NCBI GenBank assembly: GCA_934256595.1
Contig: CAKQOW010000016.1
Span: 1-42,816, forward strand
Length of the DNA: 42,816 nucleotides
Direction of reading: 5' to 3'
Source of the DNA: an uncultured Clostridia bacterium
Lineage (GTDB): Bacteria > Bacillota > Clostridia > Peptostreptococcales > Anaerovoracaceae
Each line of letters starts with the position of its first letter. Position 1 is the first letter of the stretch. Below the pieces are notes generated by a model, which was not told the DNA's origin, did not search any database, and saw only the letters and a list, made by a program, of their open reading frames with translations. Made by a program: the position numbers and the translations under genes. Shown piece after piece: positions 6,200 through 14,233 of the stretch.

Positions 6200-7603
6200 C
6201 TATTTCTTAAATTTATCCATAATATCTTTATTAGTTGTCAAATCCGGAACTGCATCTTCAGGCAATAAGGTTTCATAAGTCTTGCCATCAAGTCTTTCTA
6301 AAAGTTCCTTTTTCGCTTTCTCTATAATATCTGTATTTTCTATCAGGTCATATCCTGTTAATGCAAGGACCTTTCCAACCGTTTCTAAAACTTTTTTTCC
6401 CACGTCACTTCCTGCAAACCTTGCAGAAGTCCAGCTATGCCATCCGACATCTGCCGATGGTGACAAAGCAATATTTAAAAAAGCAATAGGGGCAAACCAG
6501 CTGTACTCCGATGAGTCTGAAACAGGTTGACTGCTTAGCTCCGTATCAAGAATTTTTTTATCATATCCTGTTTCTTTAACACCCATTTCTTTTTGTATTG
6601 CTTTAGCGACTTCCTGGTCTTTCTCTGAATAATCAGGGCATCCTACAAACTTCAGATTTTCTTCTATAACTTTACTCATCTGCAGATTAGGAATCATATC
6701 ATGTGTTGCTGTTATAACCTCTCTCGTTACAGTTGTACCTGTTGCAATTGCACATCCTTCTGCACATTTGCTAAGCCTGCCCAGCACATCTTCCGCCATT
6801 TCCGCATTTTTCATTCTGCCAACGCACCATATAGTAGTTTTAGCGGGAACAACATTAGGGAAACTGTTCCCTACATCAGGGAATGCATAATTAAGAGTTG
6901 TCGGTGATGTTTCTGTTCCGGGTTTTATATGCTCTCTAAGCATTTCTATTGCATGCCCCATAAGCATCGCGCCATCTAATGAGCTTCTTCCGTTCCAAGG
7001 TGCGTTACCATGAGAGCTTACACCCGTAAAATGAAATTTCACATTAAAGTATGCATTTGTGTCACAATATGCAGCTCTGTTCAAATGATTAGGATGCCAG
7101 TCAATAAATGCATCTATACCATCAAACAGTCCCTCGCGCGCCATAAACGGTTTACCTATGCAAAGTTCTTCCGCCGGCGTCCCAAACACTTTTATAGTTC
7201 CCCCGATACCATTCTCACTCATATATGTTTTCAGCGCCACAGCAGATAAAATTCCGCCTACTGCCATAAGATTATGCCCGCATCCATGTCCTGGCGCCAT
7301 AGCTACAACCGGGTCATATTTTATGCTGTCTTTTTTTTGAGACAGTCCCGGCAGTGCATCATATTCTGAACTGAATGCTATGACAGGCTTTCCCGCGCCA
7401 TAAGTTGCTACAAAAGATGTGGGCATACCTGCCAGACCAGTTTCAACATGAAACCCGTTTACCCTGAGAATATCCACAAGCTTCTCTGCAGCTTTATATT
7501 CCTGCATGGATAACTCCGGATTCTCCCATATAAAATCTGCTAAGTCGAAGTATTCTTTTTTATTCTCTTCTATCCAATCGCATATCTTTTTTTTGTTATT
7601 CAT
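6200..7603 (-). CDS. M20 family amidohydrolase, AbgB-like
   Basis: A 467-residue zinc-dependent amidohydrolase of the M20D/AbgB (p-aminobenzoyl-glutamate hydrolase subunit B) type. Visible signatures: SSEYDALPG (79-87), APGHGCGHN (103-111) with the metal ligands, TPAEE around 146-150 as the catalytic Glu site, and HPN near 170. The long C-terminal region beyond the M20 core fits AbgB and long amidohydrolases rather than short N-acyl amino-acid hydrolases. No AbgA partner is present. The start at 7603 follows GGAGAGGAT. Transcription most likely starts at the sigma-54 promoter at 7669-7684. Substrate is inferred to be an N-acylated amino acid or dipeptide-like amide. Confidence 0.88.
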   Translation of the reverse strand: MNNKKKICDWIEENKKEYFDLADFIWENPELSMQEYKAAEKLVDILRVNGFHVETGLAGMPTSFVATYGAGKPVIAFSSEYDALPGLSQKKDSIKYDPVVAMAPGHGCGHNLMAVGGILSAVALKTYMSENGIGGTIKVFGTPAEELCIGKPFMAREGLFDGIDAFIDWHPNHLNRAAYCDTNAYFNVKFHFTGVSSHGNAPWNGRSSLDGAMLMGHAIEMLREHIKPGTETSPTTLNYAFPDVGNSFPNVVPAKTTIWCVGRMKNAEMAEDVLGRLSKCAEGCAIATGTTVTREVITATHDMIPNLQMSKVIEENLKFVGCPDYSEKDQEVAKAIQKEMGVKETGYDKKILDTELSSQPVSDSSEYSWFAPIAFLNIALSPSADVGWHSWTSARFAGSDVGKKVLETVGKVLALTGYDLIENTDIIEKAKKELLERLDGKTYETLLPEDAVPDLTTNKDIMDKFKK

Positions 7604-7668
7604 ATGATATCCTCTCCAATCTAATTGAATGTAACAAGATTATAAAAATTTTGTTTACAATATAATAC

Positions 7669-7684
7669 TGCAAACTCTGTGCCA
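7669..7684 (-). promoter_or_regulatory. Sigma-54 promoter of the AbgB-like gene
   Basis: Minus-strand TGGCACAGAGTTTGCA is a perfect -24/-12 element (TGGCAC, five bases, TTGCA). The expected start of transcription lies about 12 bases past the GC, near 7658, leaving a leader of about 55 bases before the ATG at 7603. Confidence 0.9.
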
Positions 7685-7708
7685 GCATATTTTTATATAA
7701 AACAACCC

Positions 7709-7798
7709 ATAACCGGGTTATAATTTTTAGATAATTCTTTACATTCTGTCGAAAATTGCAGAATTTTGCGCCTGCCAATCCATCACCCAATTTTGGGT
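7709..7798 (-). promoter_or_regulatory. Candidate activator-binding palindromes upstream of the sigma-54 promoter
   Basis: ATAACC-G-GGTTAT (7709-7721) and ACCCAA-TT-TTGGGT (7785-7798) are perfect palindromes centred about 30 and 110 bases upstream of the -24 element. The minus-strand motif TGACCCA occurs again just inside the activator gene end. The second site has the distance normal for enhancer sites of sigma-54 activators; binding is inferred. Confidence 0.5.
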
Positions 7799-7800
7799 CA

Positions 7801-9270
7801 TCAATTCACTTCTGGGTCATTCTTTTTTACATATTTTAAAAACTTTCTGCTTGCTCCTGACTGACTTATATCTAACAGTTCCGCAGCCTTATATGTGCTG
7901 TCCACCTCCTCAAACACCATTTGAACAAGCTTTCTTTCAGTTTCTTCAAGAGCTTTTTTCAATGGTATTATTTTATTAATCTGTATTTCCTCTGAATTGT
8001 CATCCGTCATTATTTTAATCCCGTTAGGTATATCCTGGGCACTGATTAACCCTGTTTTATTAGTCACCACAAGTCTTTCCATAAGATTTTCAAGCTCACG
8101 TATATTTCCCGGCCATTTATACTGCTTTAAAATATTTGCTGCACTTTCAAGTATTTTAACCTGCCTACCATACCTATCATTAAATGTCTCTAAAAAGGTA
8201 TATACAAGTTCCTCTATATCCCTTTTTCGTTCCCTAAGTGCCGGCATATAAATCGGAACAACATTTATTCTGTAATACAAGTCTCTTCTAAACAATTTTT
8301 GCTCCACAAGTGATTCTATATCTTTGTTTGTTGCCGTAATAATCCTCACATCTACCTGTTTTTCTCCCGTACTGCCAATTCTTGTTATCTTTTTATTTTG
8401 AATAGCACTTAGTAATTTGCTCTGCAGCATTAATGGCATATCTCCAATTTCATCCAGAAACAAAGTACCCCCGTCAGCAAGCTCAAACATTCCCGGTTTG
8501 CCGCCTTTTTTTGCTCCGGTAAAAGCTCCTGATTCATAGCCGAAAATCTCAGATTCAATCAGATTTTCCGGGATTGCAGCACAATTCAATTCTATAAATT
8601 TGCCCTTTCTTCTATTGCTGTTTTCATGTATATACCTTGCTATCATACTTTTTCCTGTCCCAGTTTCGCCACTTATAAGGATACTTGAATCAGCCTTTGC
8701 TATCTGCTGTATATACTCATAAAGCTCTATCATTTTTTCATCTTTAAAAATATATTTTTTCTTCTTGTTTTCTCTGGTCTCTTTTATATCTTTCGACTGA
8801 TAATAATTATCGAGAAGCTCAAGCTCATCCACCCATCTGGCATTACTGACACAAATTAAAGTTTTTCCTTCTTCATCATATATCGGTGTTGCAGTCACCA
8901 GTGCATCGCCTCCCAGACCACCTTGTATAAGAGTAATCCTCCTATTTTCCTGTAAGGCAATTCTTACTGCTGACGGTCTGTATATTCCCAGTCTTTCCAT
9001 TTCAGTAACATTAGCACCTATAATATTTTTTCTCGATATTTTTGACCTGTTTTCAAAAGCCTTGTTTACAAAAATTGTAGTACCCTGGCTGTCAGCGATA
9101 TGAAAGCTGTCCACACAATTATCCATTGCCATATAATATCTATCTCTTTCTGATTTTAGTTGCAGACATTTGTTATATAACTGTTCAAAATCAGGTTTGT
9201 CTTTTATTTGCATACCCAGGGTTTCATATATTTTTACAATATATTCATAATCCTTTTTTTCAATATTCAT
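7801..9270 (-). CDS. Sigma-54-dependent transcriptional activator with PAS sensor
   Basis: A 489-residue enhancer-binding protein. Order: short helical N-terminus, PAS sensor (about 45-150, MDNCVDSFHIADSQGTTIFV onward), AAA+ domain with Walker A GETGTGKS (201-208), the sigma-54-contacting loop GAFTGA (248-253), Walker B TLFLDE (269-274) and RRDLYYRINV, then a C-terminal helix-turn-helix (about 455-480, YKAAELLDISQSGASRKF) of the TyrR/Fis kind. All residues needed for ATP hydrolysis and sigma-54 remodelling are present. The PAS domain would sense a small molecule. It sits between genes with sigma-54 promoters, which are its obvious targets. AAGGAGG is 12 bases before the chosen ATG, a little far. 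Confidence 0.94.
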   Translation of the reverse strand: MNIEKKDYEYIVKIYETLGMQIKDKPDFEQLYNKCLQLKSERDRYYMAMDNCVDSFHIADSQGTTIFVNKAFENRSKISRKNIIGANVTEMERLGIYRPSAVRIALQENRRITLIQGGLGGDALVTATPIYDEEGKTLICVSNARWVDELELLDNYYQSKDIKETRENKKKKYIFKDEKMIELYEYIQQIAKADSSILISGETGTGKSMIARYIHENSNRRKGKFIELNCAAIPENLIESEIFGYESGAFTGAKKGGKPGMFELADGGTLFLDEIGDMPLMLQSKLLSAIQNKKITRIGSTGEKQVDVRIITATNKDIESLVEQKLFRRDLYYRINVVPIYMPALRERKRDIEELVYTFLETFNDRYGRQVKILESAANILKQYKWPGNIRELENLMERLVVTNKTGLISAQDIPNGIKIMTDDNSEEIQINKIIPLKKALEETERKLVQMVFEEVDSTYKAAELLDISQSGASRKFLKYVKKNDPEVN

Positions 9271-9314
9271 CGTGTTGGTCAGCCTCCTTTTTATGATGCA
9301 TTATAACCATTATA

Positions 9315-9349
9315 TCAAAAAATCCGGAGAATCCACTCCGGATTTTTGA
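9315..9349. terminator. Strong terminator between the MFS and activator genes
   Basis: TCAAAAA-ATCCGGAG pairs with CTCCGGAT-TTTTGA across the loop AATCCA, giving a stem of about 14 pairs with A/T tracts on both sides. It ends the MFS transcript on the minus strand, so the activator gene needs its own promoter in the short space 9271-9314, where two TATAAT-like boxes can be seen. Confidence 0.85.
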
Positions 9350-9358
9350 TTATACAAT

Positions 9359-10630
9359 TTATATGGATTCATTTTTTCTTGCTTTACTGTCACAGAGCTT
9401 AAATGCAATAAACCTGCATAAAGCTGCACACAGAACTGCAATACATGCAACTACCCAAAAGCTTGAATAACTTCCTGTCATATCGTAAACTTTTGCTGCA
9501 ACTGTACCTCCAAAAGCTCCTCCAATGCTTGTTGCCATATTCATCACACCAACAAGTGTACCATAATCCTTATCTCCGAAAAGGCCATTGACCATTAGCG
9601 GTGGAATAACCGTAATTGTTGGGGCTCCCAGTCCATAGCATATAATTACAATAAATACAAGGGTGCCTGCTGCACTTGGCATTATAAACAGTGCTGCAAA
9701 CGTAGCTGCAAATATTACAGTAATAAATACAGAACTTGCCTTTACACCACATCTGTCAGTAATTGCACCCATGAGAGGTTTTCCTATAATAAGTGAACCT
9801 AACATAAGACCATGTAATGATGCTGCCTTTGCTTCTCCTATTCCGCAACCCACAAAATAAGCTACTGAATTTGCAAGTATAGCACTTGAGGCCAAAACTA
9901 CAAGAATTGTTGATACTACCGCAAAATAAAATTCCGGAGTTTTCATTGCTTCCTGAAGATTCTTGCCTCTCTTTACAACATTATTTTCAGCCTTTTCAGC
10001 TTCATCTTCACCCATTCTTGTGAAGCCTTTTGATTCCGGTTTATCATTAGCCAGGAGTAACACCAAAACCATAAGTATAATAAATACAACGCCTAATGCA
10101 AGATATCCGGTTCTCCATCCATGTGATGCAATTACAGCATTTAAAACTGGGGATAAAATCATTCCTCCAAGGCCGCTTCCAAGGAAAGCAATACCTGTTG
10201 CTGTTCCTCTGATTTTTCCTCCAAACCACTTGTTAATCATAATAGACACTGGCATTGGAGCTGTCCCTGCAAAGCCAATTCCAAGAACTATTGCAAATAA
10301 GTAAAATCCCATAAGCGTATCAACTCTTGAAAAACCGAAATACCCTATAAATCCCAATACACAAGATATGGCTGTCCACAGTTTGACACTGCTCTTGCTC
10401 ATTAATTTTCCTAAGAACGGTGAACATACCACGCATGCTAAAGACAGAATAACCAAATAAGTCATCCAATCGCCTCTTTCAAAACCTAAATCCTCAGTAA
10501 CCGGCAGTACGAAAACGCTTGTCAATGAGACAAAGCCTACATATGCAAAAGTCATAAGCAGCAGACCAAGTATCACTACAATCCAGCCATAGAAAAACCT
10601 TCCGTTTTGCTTAAATTGAATTTCTTTCAT
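9359..10630 (-). CDS. MFS transporter, oxalate/formate antiporter (OFA)-like
   Basis: A 423-residue transporter with 12 predicted membrane helices in two halves and a cytoplasmic loop (about residues 195-225, NDKPESKGFTRMGEDEAEK). The opening FFYGWIVVILGLLLMTFAYVG and the WFGGKIRGTATGIAFLGSGLGG segment between early helices are typical of the OFA/monocarboxylate branch, which moves small carboxylates. I place the start at 10630 because GGAGG lies seven bases upstream. It follows the M20 dipeptidase gene and has a sigma-54 promoter of its own at 10684-10699. The context suggests that it imports the substrate, or exports a product, of the neighbouring hydrolases. Confidence 0.88.
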   Translation of the reverse strand: MKEIQFKQNGRFFYGWIVVILGLLLMTFAYVGFVSLTSVFVLPVTEDLGFERGDWMTYLVILSLACVVCSPFLGKLMSKSSVKLWTAISCVLGFIGYFGFSRVDTLMGFYLFAIVLGIGFAGTAPMPVSIMINKWFGGKIRGTATGIAFLGSGLGGMILSPVLNAVIASHGWRTGYLALGVVFIILMVLVLLLANDKPESKGFTRMGEDEAEKAENNVVKRGKNLQEAMKTPEFYFAVVSTILVVLASSAILANSVAYFVGCGIGEAKAASLHGLMLGSLIIGKPLMGAITDRCGVKASSVFITVIFAATFAALFIMPSAAGTLVFIVIICYGLGAPTITVIPPLMVNGLFGDKDYGTLVGVMNMATSIGGAFGGTVAAKVYDMTGSYSSFWVVACIAVLCAALCRFIAFKLCDSKARKNESI

Positions 10631-10683
10631 AACCAATCCTCCAAAATATAAAATTAGAATAAAAACTTTATACTTATATCAAA

Positions 10684-10699
10684 CGCAAATTTTATGCCA
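10684..10699 (-). promoter_or_regulatory. Sigma-54 promoter of the MFS gene
   Basis: Minus-strand TGGCATAAAATTTGCG has GG and GC at the right spacing for a -24/-12 element, with only the last base off the TTGCA/T preference. It occupies the short gap between the dipeptidase stop and the MFS start, leaving a leader of about 40 bases. Confidence 0.75.
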
Positions 10700-10705
10700 A
10701 AAGTA

Positions 10706-12148
10706 TTACAAATTTTCAAGAACTTTAACAATATACTGGTAGGCTCTATCATATGATTCAAGTTCCATACACTCATCCGGTGTATGAAATTTATATGTAT
10801 TAGGTCCTATGCCAATAACATCAAGCCCACCCATGCCTTTAATTATTGTACCTACATCTGTCCCTGCATGTATATGTTTATCTATAAGCTTTTTGCCTGT
10901 AGCTTTTTCATAGACCTTTTCGTAAACTTTATACATAGGTGTTCCTGCTTCTGCAACATATCCCGGATAAGAGAATTTTTCCTCCCAGTCAATATTAAAG
11001 ATTGCACAAAGTATCTTCTGTTCATCAAACAGCATATCAATATGTGATTTCATCGAACTTCTAAACTGATACCCTGCAATAACTTTATCATCTTTAATAT
11101 TTATTGTGCCTAAGTTCCTTGATGTCCATGGAAAATCCGGTTCTGTAGGACTCGACATGTACGTTCCTGTAGGTATAAGCTGCAGCCATTCTATAATTTT
11201 TCTGGCAGTTTCCTCATCTAAATATCTTTCACAGCAATCAGCTTTCTCAAGTTTCACATAAATGTCTGCATCACTATCTCTGAATTCAAATTTTAAATCT
11301 GCATTCATCTTATTTATTATGTCGTTAATAGGTTCAGGATTCATACATGAAAATACAACTTCTGCTTTGTTCGGAATATTATTTATTAAAGTTCCGCCTT
11401 TTATATCACATATTTTTATATCTGTTTTTTTAAATATGTGATATAAAAGCCTGCTTATAACTTTAATCGCATTAGCCCTGCCACTGTTAATATCAACGGC
11501 TGCATGGCCTCCCTTCATTCCCTCAGCAGATATTTTCAGGAAATTTTCTTGTTTTTCATATTTATTAAAATGTATATTTTTTATAAAATTACCGCCCAGA
11601 ACACTTGTAGTAGATAATTCTGGTCTGCCTTCTTCCATACTGTCCGTAAAAATCAGCCTTTTAGCTGTCAGTAATGAATAATCCAAATATTTAGGACCGC
11701 CTATGCCAACCTCCTCCTGAACTGTAAAAACACACTCCAGCGGCGGGTGTTTTAAGTTTTTATCATCTAAAATTCCCAACATATATGATATGCCGTGTCC
11801 ACAGTCAGCACCAAGCGTTGTACCTTTTGCTTTTAAAAATCCATCTTCTACATAAAGCTTCAATGGATCAGTATCAAAATTGTGATTTGATTCAGCAGTC
11901 TTAACACACACCATATCAATATGCCCTTGCATCATAACCGGCGAATGTTTCTCATAACCCTTATATGCCGGTTTTTTCACTATAACATTCCATACTTCAT
12001 CCTGATGACACCACAAACCTCTATCCTGTGCAAATTTTACAATATAATCAGATAGTGCTTTCTCTTTGAAAGATTCATGCGGTATGGCTGCAATATCCTC
12101 AAAGAATTTTCTATACATTTTACCCTTATGGTCCAATATATATTTCAT
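10706..12148 (-). CDS. M20 family dipeptidase, PepD/aminoacyl-histidine dipeptidase type
   Basis: A 480-residue cytoplasmic zinc dipeptidase of the M20C (PepD) type, which splits a broad range of dipeptides. Metal and catalytic sites are visible: GHIDMV (His76, Asp78), TLGADCGHG (Asp115), TVQEEVG (Glu145 as base, Glu146 as ligand), the TDSMEEG ligand, HAGTDVG in the dimer region and KFHTPDE as the last ligand. Length matches PepD. The start at 12148 follows AAAGGAGG; a longer in-frame reading lacks an RBS. A sigma-54 promoter lies 35 bases upstream. An unusually long perfect inverted repeat sits inside the gene at 11398-11449. Confidence 0.92.
   Translation of the reverse strand: MKYILDHKGKMYRKFFEDIAAIPHESFKEKALSDYIVKFAQDRGLWCHQDEVWNVIVKKPAYKGYEKHSPVMMQGHIDMVCVKTAESNHNFDTDPLKLYVEDGFLKAKGTTLGADCGHGISYMLGILDDKNLKHPPLECVFTVQEEVGIGGPKYLDYSLLTAKRLIFTDSMEEGRPELSTTSVLGGNFIKNIHFNKYEKQENFLKISAEGMKGGHAAVDINSGRANAIKVISRLLYHIFKKTDIKICDIKGGTLINNIPNKAEVVFSCMNPEPINDIINKMNADLKFEFRDSDADIYVKLEKADCCERYLDEETARKIIEWLQLIPTGTYMSSPTEPDFPWTSRNLGTINIKDDKVIAGYQFRSSMKSHIDMLFDEQKILCAIFNIDWEEKFSYPGYVAEAGTPMYKVYEKVYEKATGKKLIDKHIHAGTDVGTIIKGMGGLDVIGIGPNTYKFHTPDECMELESYDRAYQYIVKVLENL
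11398..11449. repeat. 18-base perfect inverted repeat inside the dipeptidase gene
   Basis: CTTTTATATCACATATTT (11398-11415) is the exact reverse complement of 11432-11449, with a 16-base loop. It encodes part of the LYHIFKKTDIKICDIKGG region. An 18-pair stem is far more than expected by chance in coding sequence, even A+T-rich sequence; function unknown. Confidence 0.85.
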
Positions 12149-12182
12149 TTGTTTCCTCCTTTGTTTTTTATTCTTAATGTAT

Positions 12183-12198
12183 AGCAAGTTTCATGCCA
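12183..12198 (-). promoter_or_regulatory. Sigma-54 promoter of the dipeptidase gene
   Basis: Minus-strand TGGCATGAAACTTGCT matches the -24/-12 consensus (TGGCAT, five bases, TTGCT). The predicted start near 12172 leaves a 24-base leader containing the AAAGGAGG ribosome site. Confidence 0.85.
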
Positions 12199-12252
12199 TA
12201 CCATCCAAAAAAGCAAATGTTTTTTTATTCCCATTGAAATTACATAACAAAA

Positions 12253-12280
12253 GAGGCTTGCACTATAAGTACATAGCCTC
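12253..12280 (-). terminator. Terminator of the transglutaminase-like gene
   Basis: On the minus strand GAGGCT-A-TGTACT, loop TAT, AGTGCA-AGCCTC, then TTTTGTTA: a 12-pair stem with one bulge. The inner TGTACT/AGTGCA palindrome lies about 65 bases above the sigma-54 promoter and could instead, or also, be an activator site. Confidence 0.65.
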
Positions 12281-12334
12281 AATAAGTAATTTTCTTATAT
12301 TAAACATAAAACTTTCTAACGGCTTAAATATTGT

Positions 12335-14137
12335 CTAGTACGCCACATGATATCCGAGTCCGTAGAATTTGCTCTTTGACTTGTAGAAGAACCTGGTTGA
12401 AACCTTTGAGCCTGAAGATGCGCCATCGTCAAATGTTACATCAACATAGTACCTGTTTCCGTTCTTTTGTTTTATTACATTCCACATATGCGCCTCGTAG
12501 TCACTGCCTCCTGCGCTTCCCGCAGCAACACCGTTTACAATGTCGCAGTCAACACCTGCTCTGTTCATAAGCATAGCATACAGCAGAGCAAAGCTCTGGC
12601 ATACTCCTTTTTTGTTTTTGAGCAGACCGTAAAACTCATAGCTTGCAGCATGTTTTGACGGATTTTTAACAGCCGCATAATCATAGGAGTAGTTCTTAAT
12701 CATATAGTCGTGTACTGCCCTTGCTTTTTCTTTGGCGGTCATTCCCGATTTGACGGTTTTCTTCAGAATTGTGTTCATCTGATTGCTGTATTTTACAGCT
12801 GTATCTCCCGCCTTTGACGCCAGCTTAGGGTTTTTGCCCAGCGCAGTAACCTTGTATCTCAGCATATAGCTGACCTTTGTTGTTACGGTTGCGTCACCGT
12901 CCGTAATATTGCCTTCGACATTGTGATTCTTCGTCATACCTTCGCTCCAGTCGGCAGCATAATAAGCAAACACATCATAGAGTTTTTCGGAACAGTGGAA
13001 TCTTATGTTTGTTTCAAGGTTTTCGCAGGCGTTCATATACATGGAATACAGATCATCAGGATCTGTAACTGTCATTCCCGGTTTGTATTCTGTGTTGTTT
13101 ATCTTAAATGAAGTTGCTATAAGGCCCTTGCCGTCAGGTGTATCATCATACACGCTGTCCTTGTCAAAAATGCCCTCTGCAATTTCTTTTTTGCCGGAGA
13201 AGGTATTAAAAATCTGCAGCTGATATCCTCCCTTTTCGTTTATGAACGTACCTCCTGTAATACTGAGATCAGTCCTGTTTTGCGCTGTCAGCGCCGCGCT
13301 TTCTTTGACTTTGCAGACAGCCTTGCCTCCGGTCATCGAAAATACAGCCTTACCCATGAGCGGACATATATCTATTGCCGTACTCTTGCTGCCTGTGAAG
13401 GTTCCTCCTTTAACAGTGCATTTGCCTTCGTAAAGACATAATGCCTGCCTGCTTCCCGTATATGTGCCTCCTGTAATTGTAAGACTGCTGTTTTTACCAA
13501 ACTGATAAATGCAGTTGGATCCCGTTACTTTACCGCCTGACAGCTTCGCTGTGATTTTTTTGGTTCCCGAAAGATATATACTTTTGCCGGAAGTGCCTGT
13601 TGTCTTGAGGCTGCCTCCCGAAATATTAAGAGTTCCCTTTACAGTCTTGACTGCGTTTTCGATACCCTTAACCGTACCGCCCTTGATGTTAACCGTGCCG
13701 CCTTCCTGATATATGCCGTATACCAGTCCCTGCAGTGTTCCCGATTCAAGTGTCAGCCTGCCGCTTCCGCAGCCTGCGGCGTCCTGATTGTTTGTGTTTC
13801 TGATCATACCGCCGGAAGCCGATGATTTAATTGTAAGGTCACCGCCCCTGACAAATATGAGGGAGCTTGCAGTGCTGCTTCCCTTGATGCTGTGACCGTT
13901 CAGGTCAAGTGTCTTGGTGCCGCCGGTAACTCTGATTTCTTTTTTGATGCCGCTGATGTTTGCTGTCAGTTTGTAGGTTGCGCTCTTTGAGTCTGTGAGA
14001 GCTTTGGTAAGTCCTGCTGCAGAGGAAATATTCACTACCGATGCAGCCTCTGCCGTAAGCGCTGCCTGCGGTACAAACAAAGCCGTCACAAGACACAGCG
14101 CCAATGCAATTAAAAATGCCGGTTTTCTGATTTTCAT
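12335..14137 (-). CDS. Secreted protein with Gly-rich beta-helix-like repeats and a transglutaminase-like domain
   Basis: A 600-residue exported protein. Residues 1-32 are a signal peptide (KIRKPAFLIALALCLV, then cleavage near AEAAS). About residues 50-330 hold many short repeats of the type GGTLNISGGSLKTTG, the look of a right-handed parallel beta-helix. About 440-600 is a transglutaminase/protease-like core with the triad Cys513 (KGVCQSFA), His550 (EAHMWNV) and Asp566 (YYVDVTFDD). Such domains are usually cysteine proteases or amidases acting on peptides or cell-wall material. No anchoring motif is visible, so it is probably released or held by the helix. It stands alone, with its own terminator. 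Confidence 0.85.
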   Translation of the reverse strand: MKIRKPAFLIALALCLVTALFVPQAALTAEAASVVNISSAAGLTKALTDSKSATYKLTANISGIKKEIRVTGGTKTLDLNGHSIKGSSTASSLIFVRGGDLTIKSSASGGMIRNTNNQDAAGCGSGRLTLESGTLQGLVYGIYQEGGTVNIKGGTVKGIENAVKTVKGTLNISGGSLKTTGTSGKSIYLSGTKKITAKLSGGKVTGSNCIYQFGKNSSLTITGGTYTGSRQALCLYEGKCTVKGGTFTGSKSTAIDICPLMGKAVFSMTGGKAVCKVKESAALTAQNRTDLSITGGTFINEKGGYQLQIFNTFSGKKEIAEGIFDKDSVYDDTPDGKGLIATSFKINNTEYKPGMTVTDPDDLYSMYMNACENLETNIRFHCSEKLYDVFAYYAADWSEGMTKNHNVEGNITDGDATVTTKVSYMLRYKVTALGKNPKLASKAGDTAVKYSNQMNTILKKTVKSGMTAKEKARAVHDYMIKNYSYDYAAVKNPSKHAASYEFYGLLKNKKGVCQSFALLYAMLMNRAGVDCDIVNGVAAGSAGGSDYEAHMWNVIKQKNGNRYYVDVTFDDGASSGSKVSTRFFYKSKSKFYGLGYHVAY

Positions 14138-14199
14138 AAGCTTTACCGCCTTTCCACGAATAAAAATATTTATTGTCCTGTTGCGATTATAATAGCAGA

Positions 14200-14222
14200 T
14201 GCCCCTGCATAATGCAAGGGCA
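14200..14222 (-). terminator. Hairpin after the hydantoinase gene
   Basis: TGCCCCTGCA, loop TAA, TGCAAGGGCA gives a 10-base stem with a C-A mismatch or G-U pair depending on strand (minus strand forms G-U). It begins 12 bases past the hydantoinase stop. There is no T-run after it, so it may stabilise the mRNA end or act weakly. Confidence 0.45.
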
Positions 14223-14233
14223 CCGGTATAAAT

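Noticed and set aside
7596..7790. 64-codon frame between the AbgB-like and activator genes.
   Set aside because: It covers the sigma-54 promoter and palindromes, has no family resemblance and no RBS at its start.
12923..13709. Several plus-strand frames of 60-70 codons in the transglutaminase-like gene.
   Set aside because: They are antisense shadows of the repetitive coding strand and lack ribosome binding sites.
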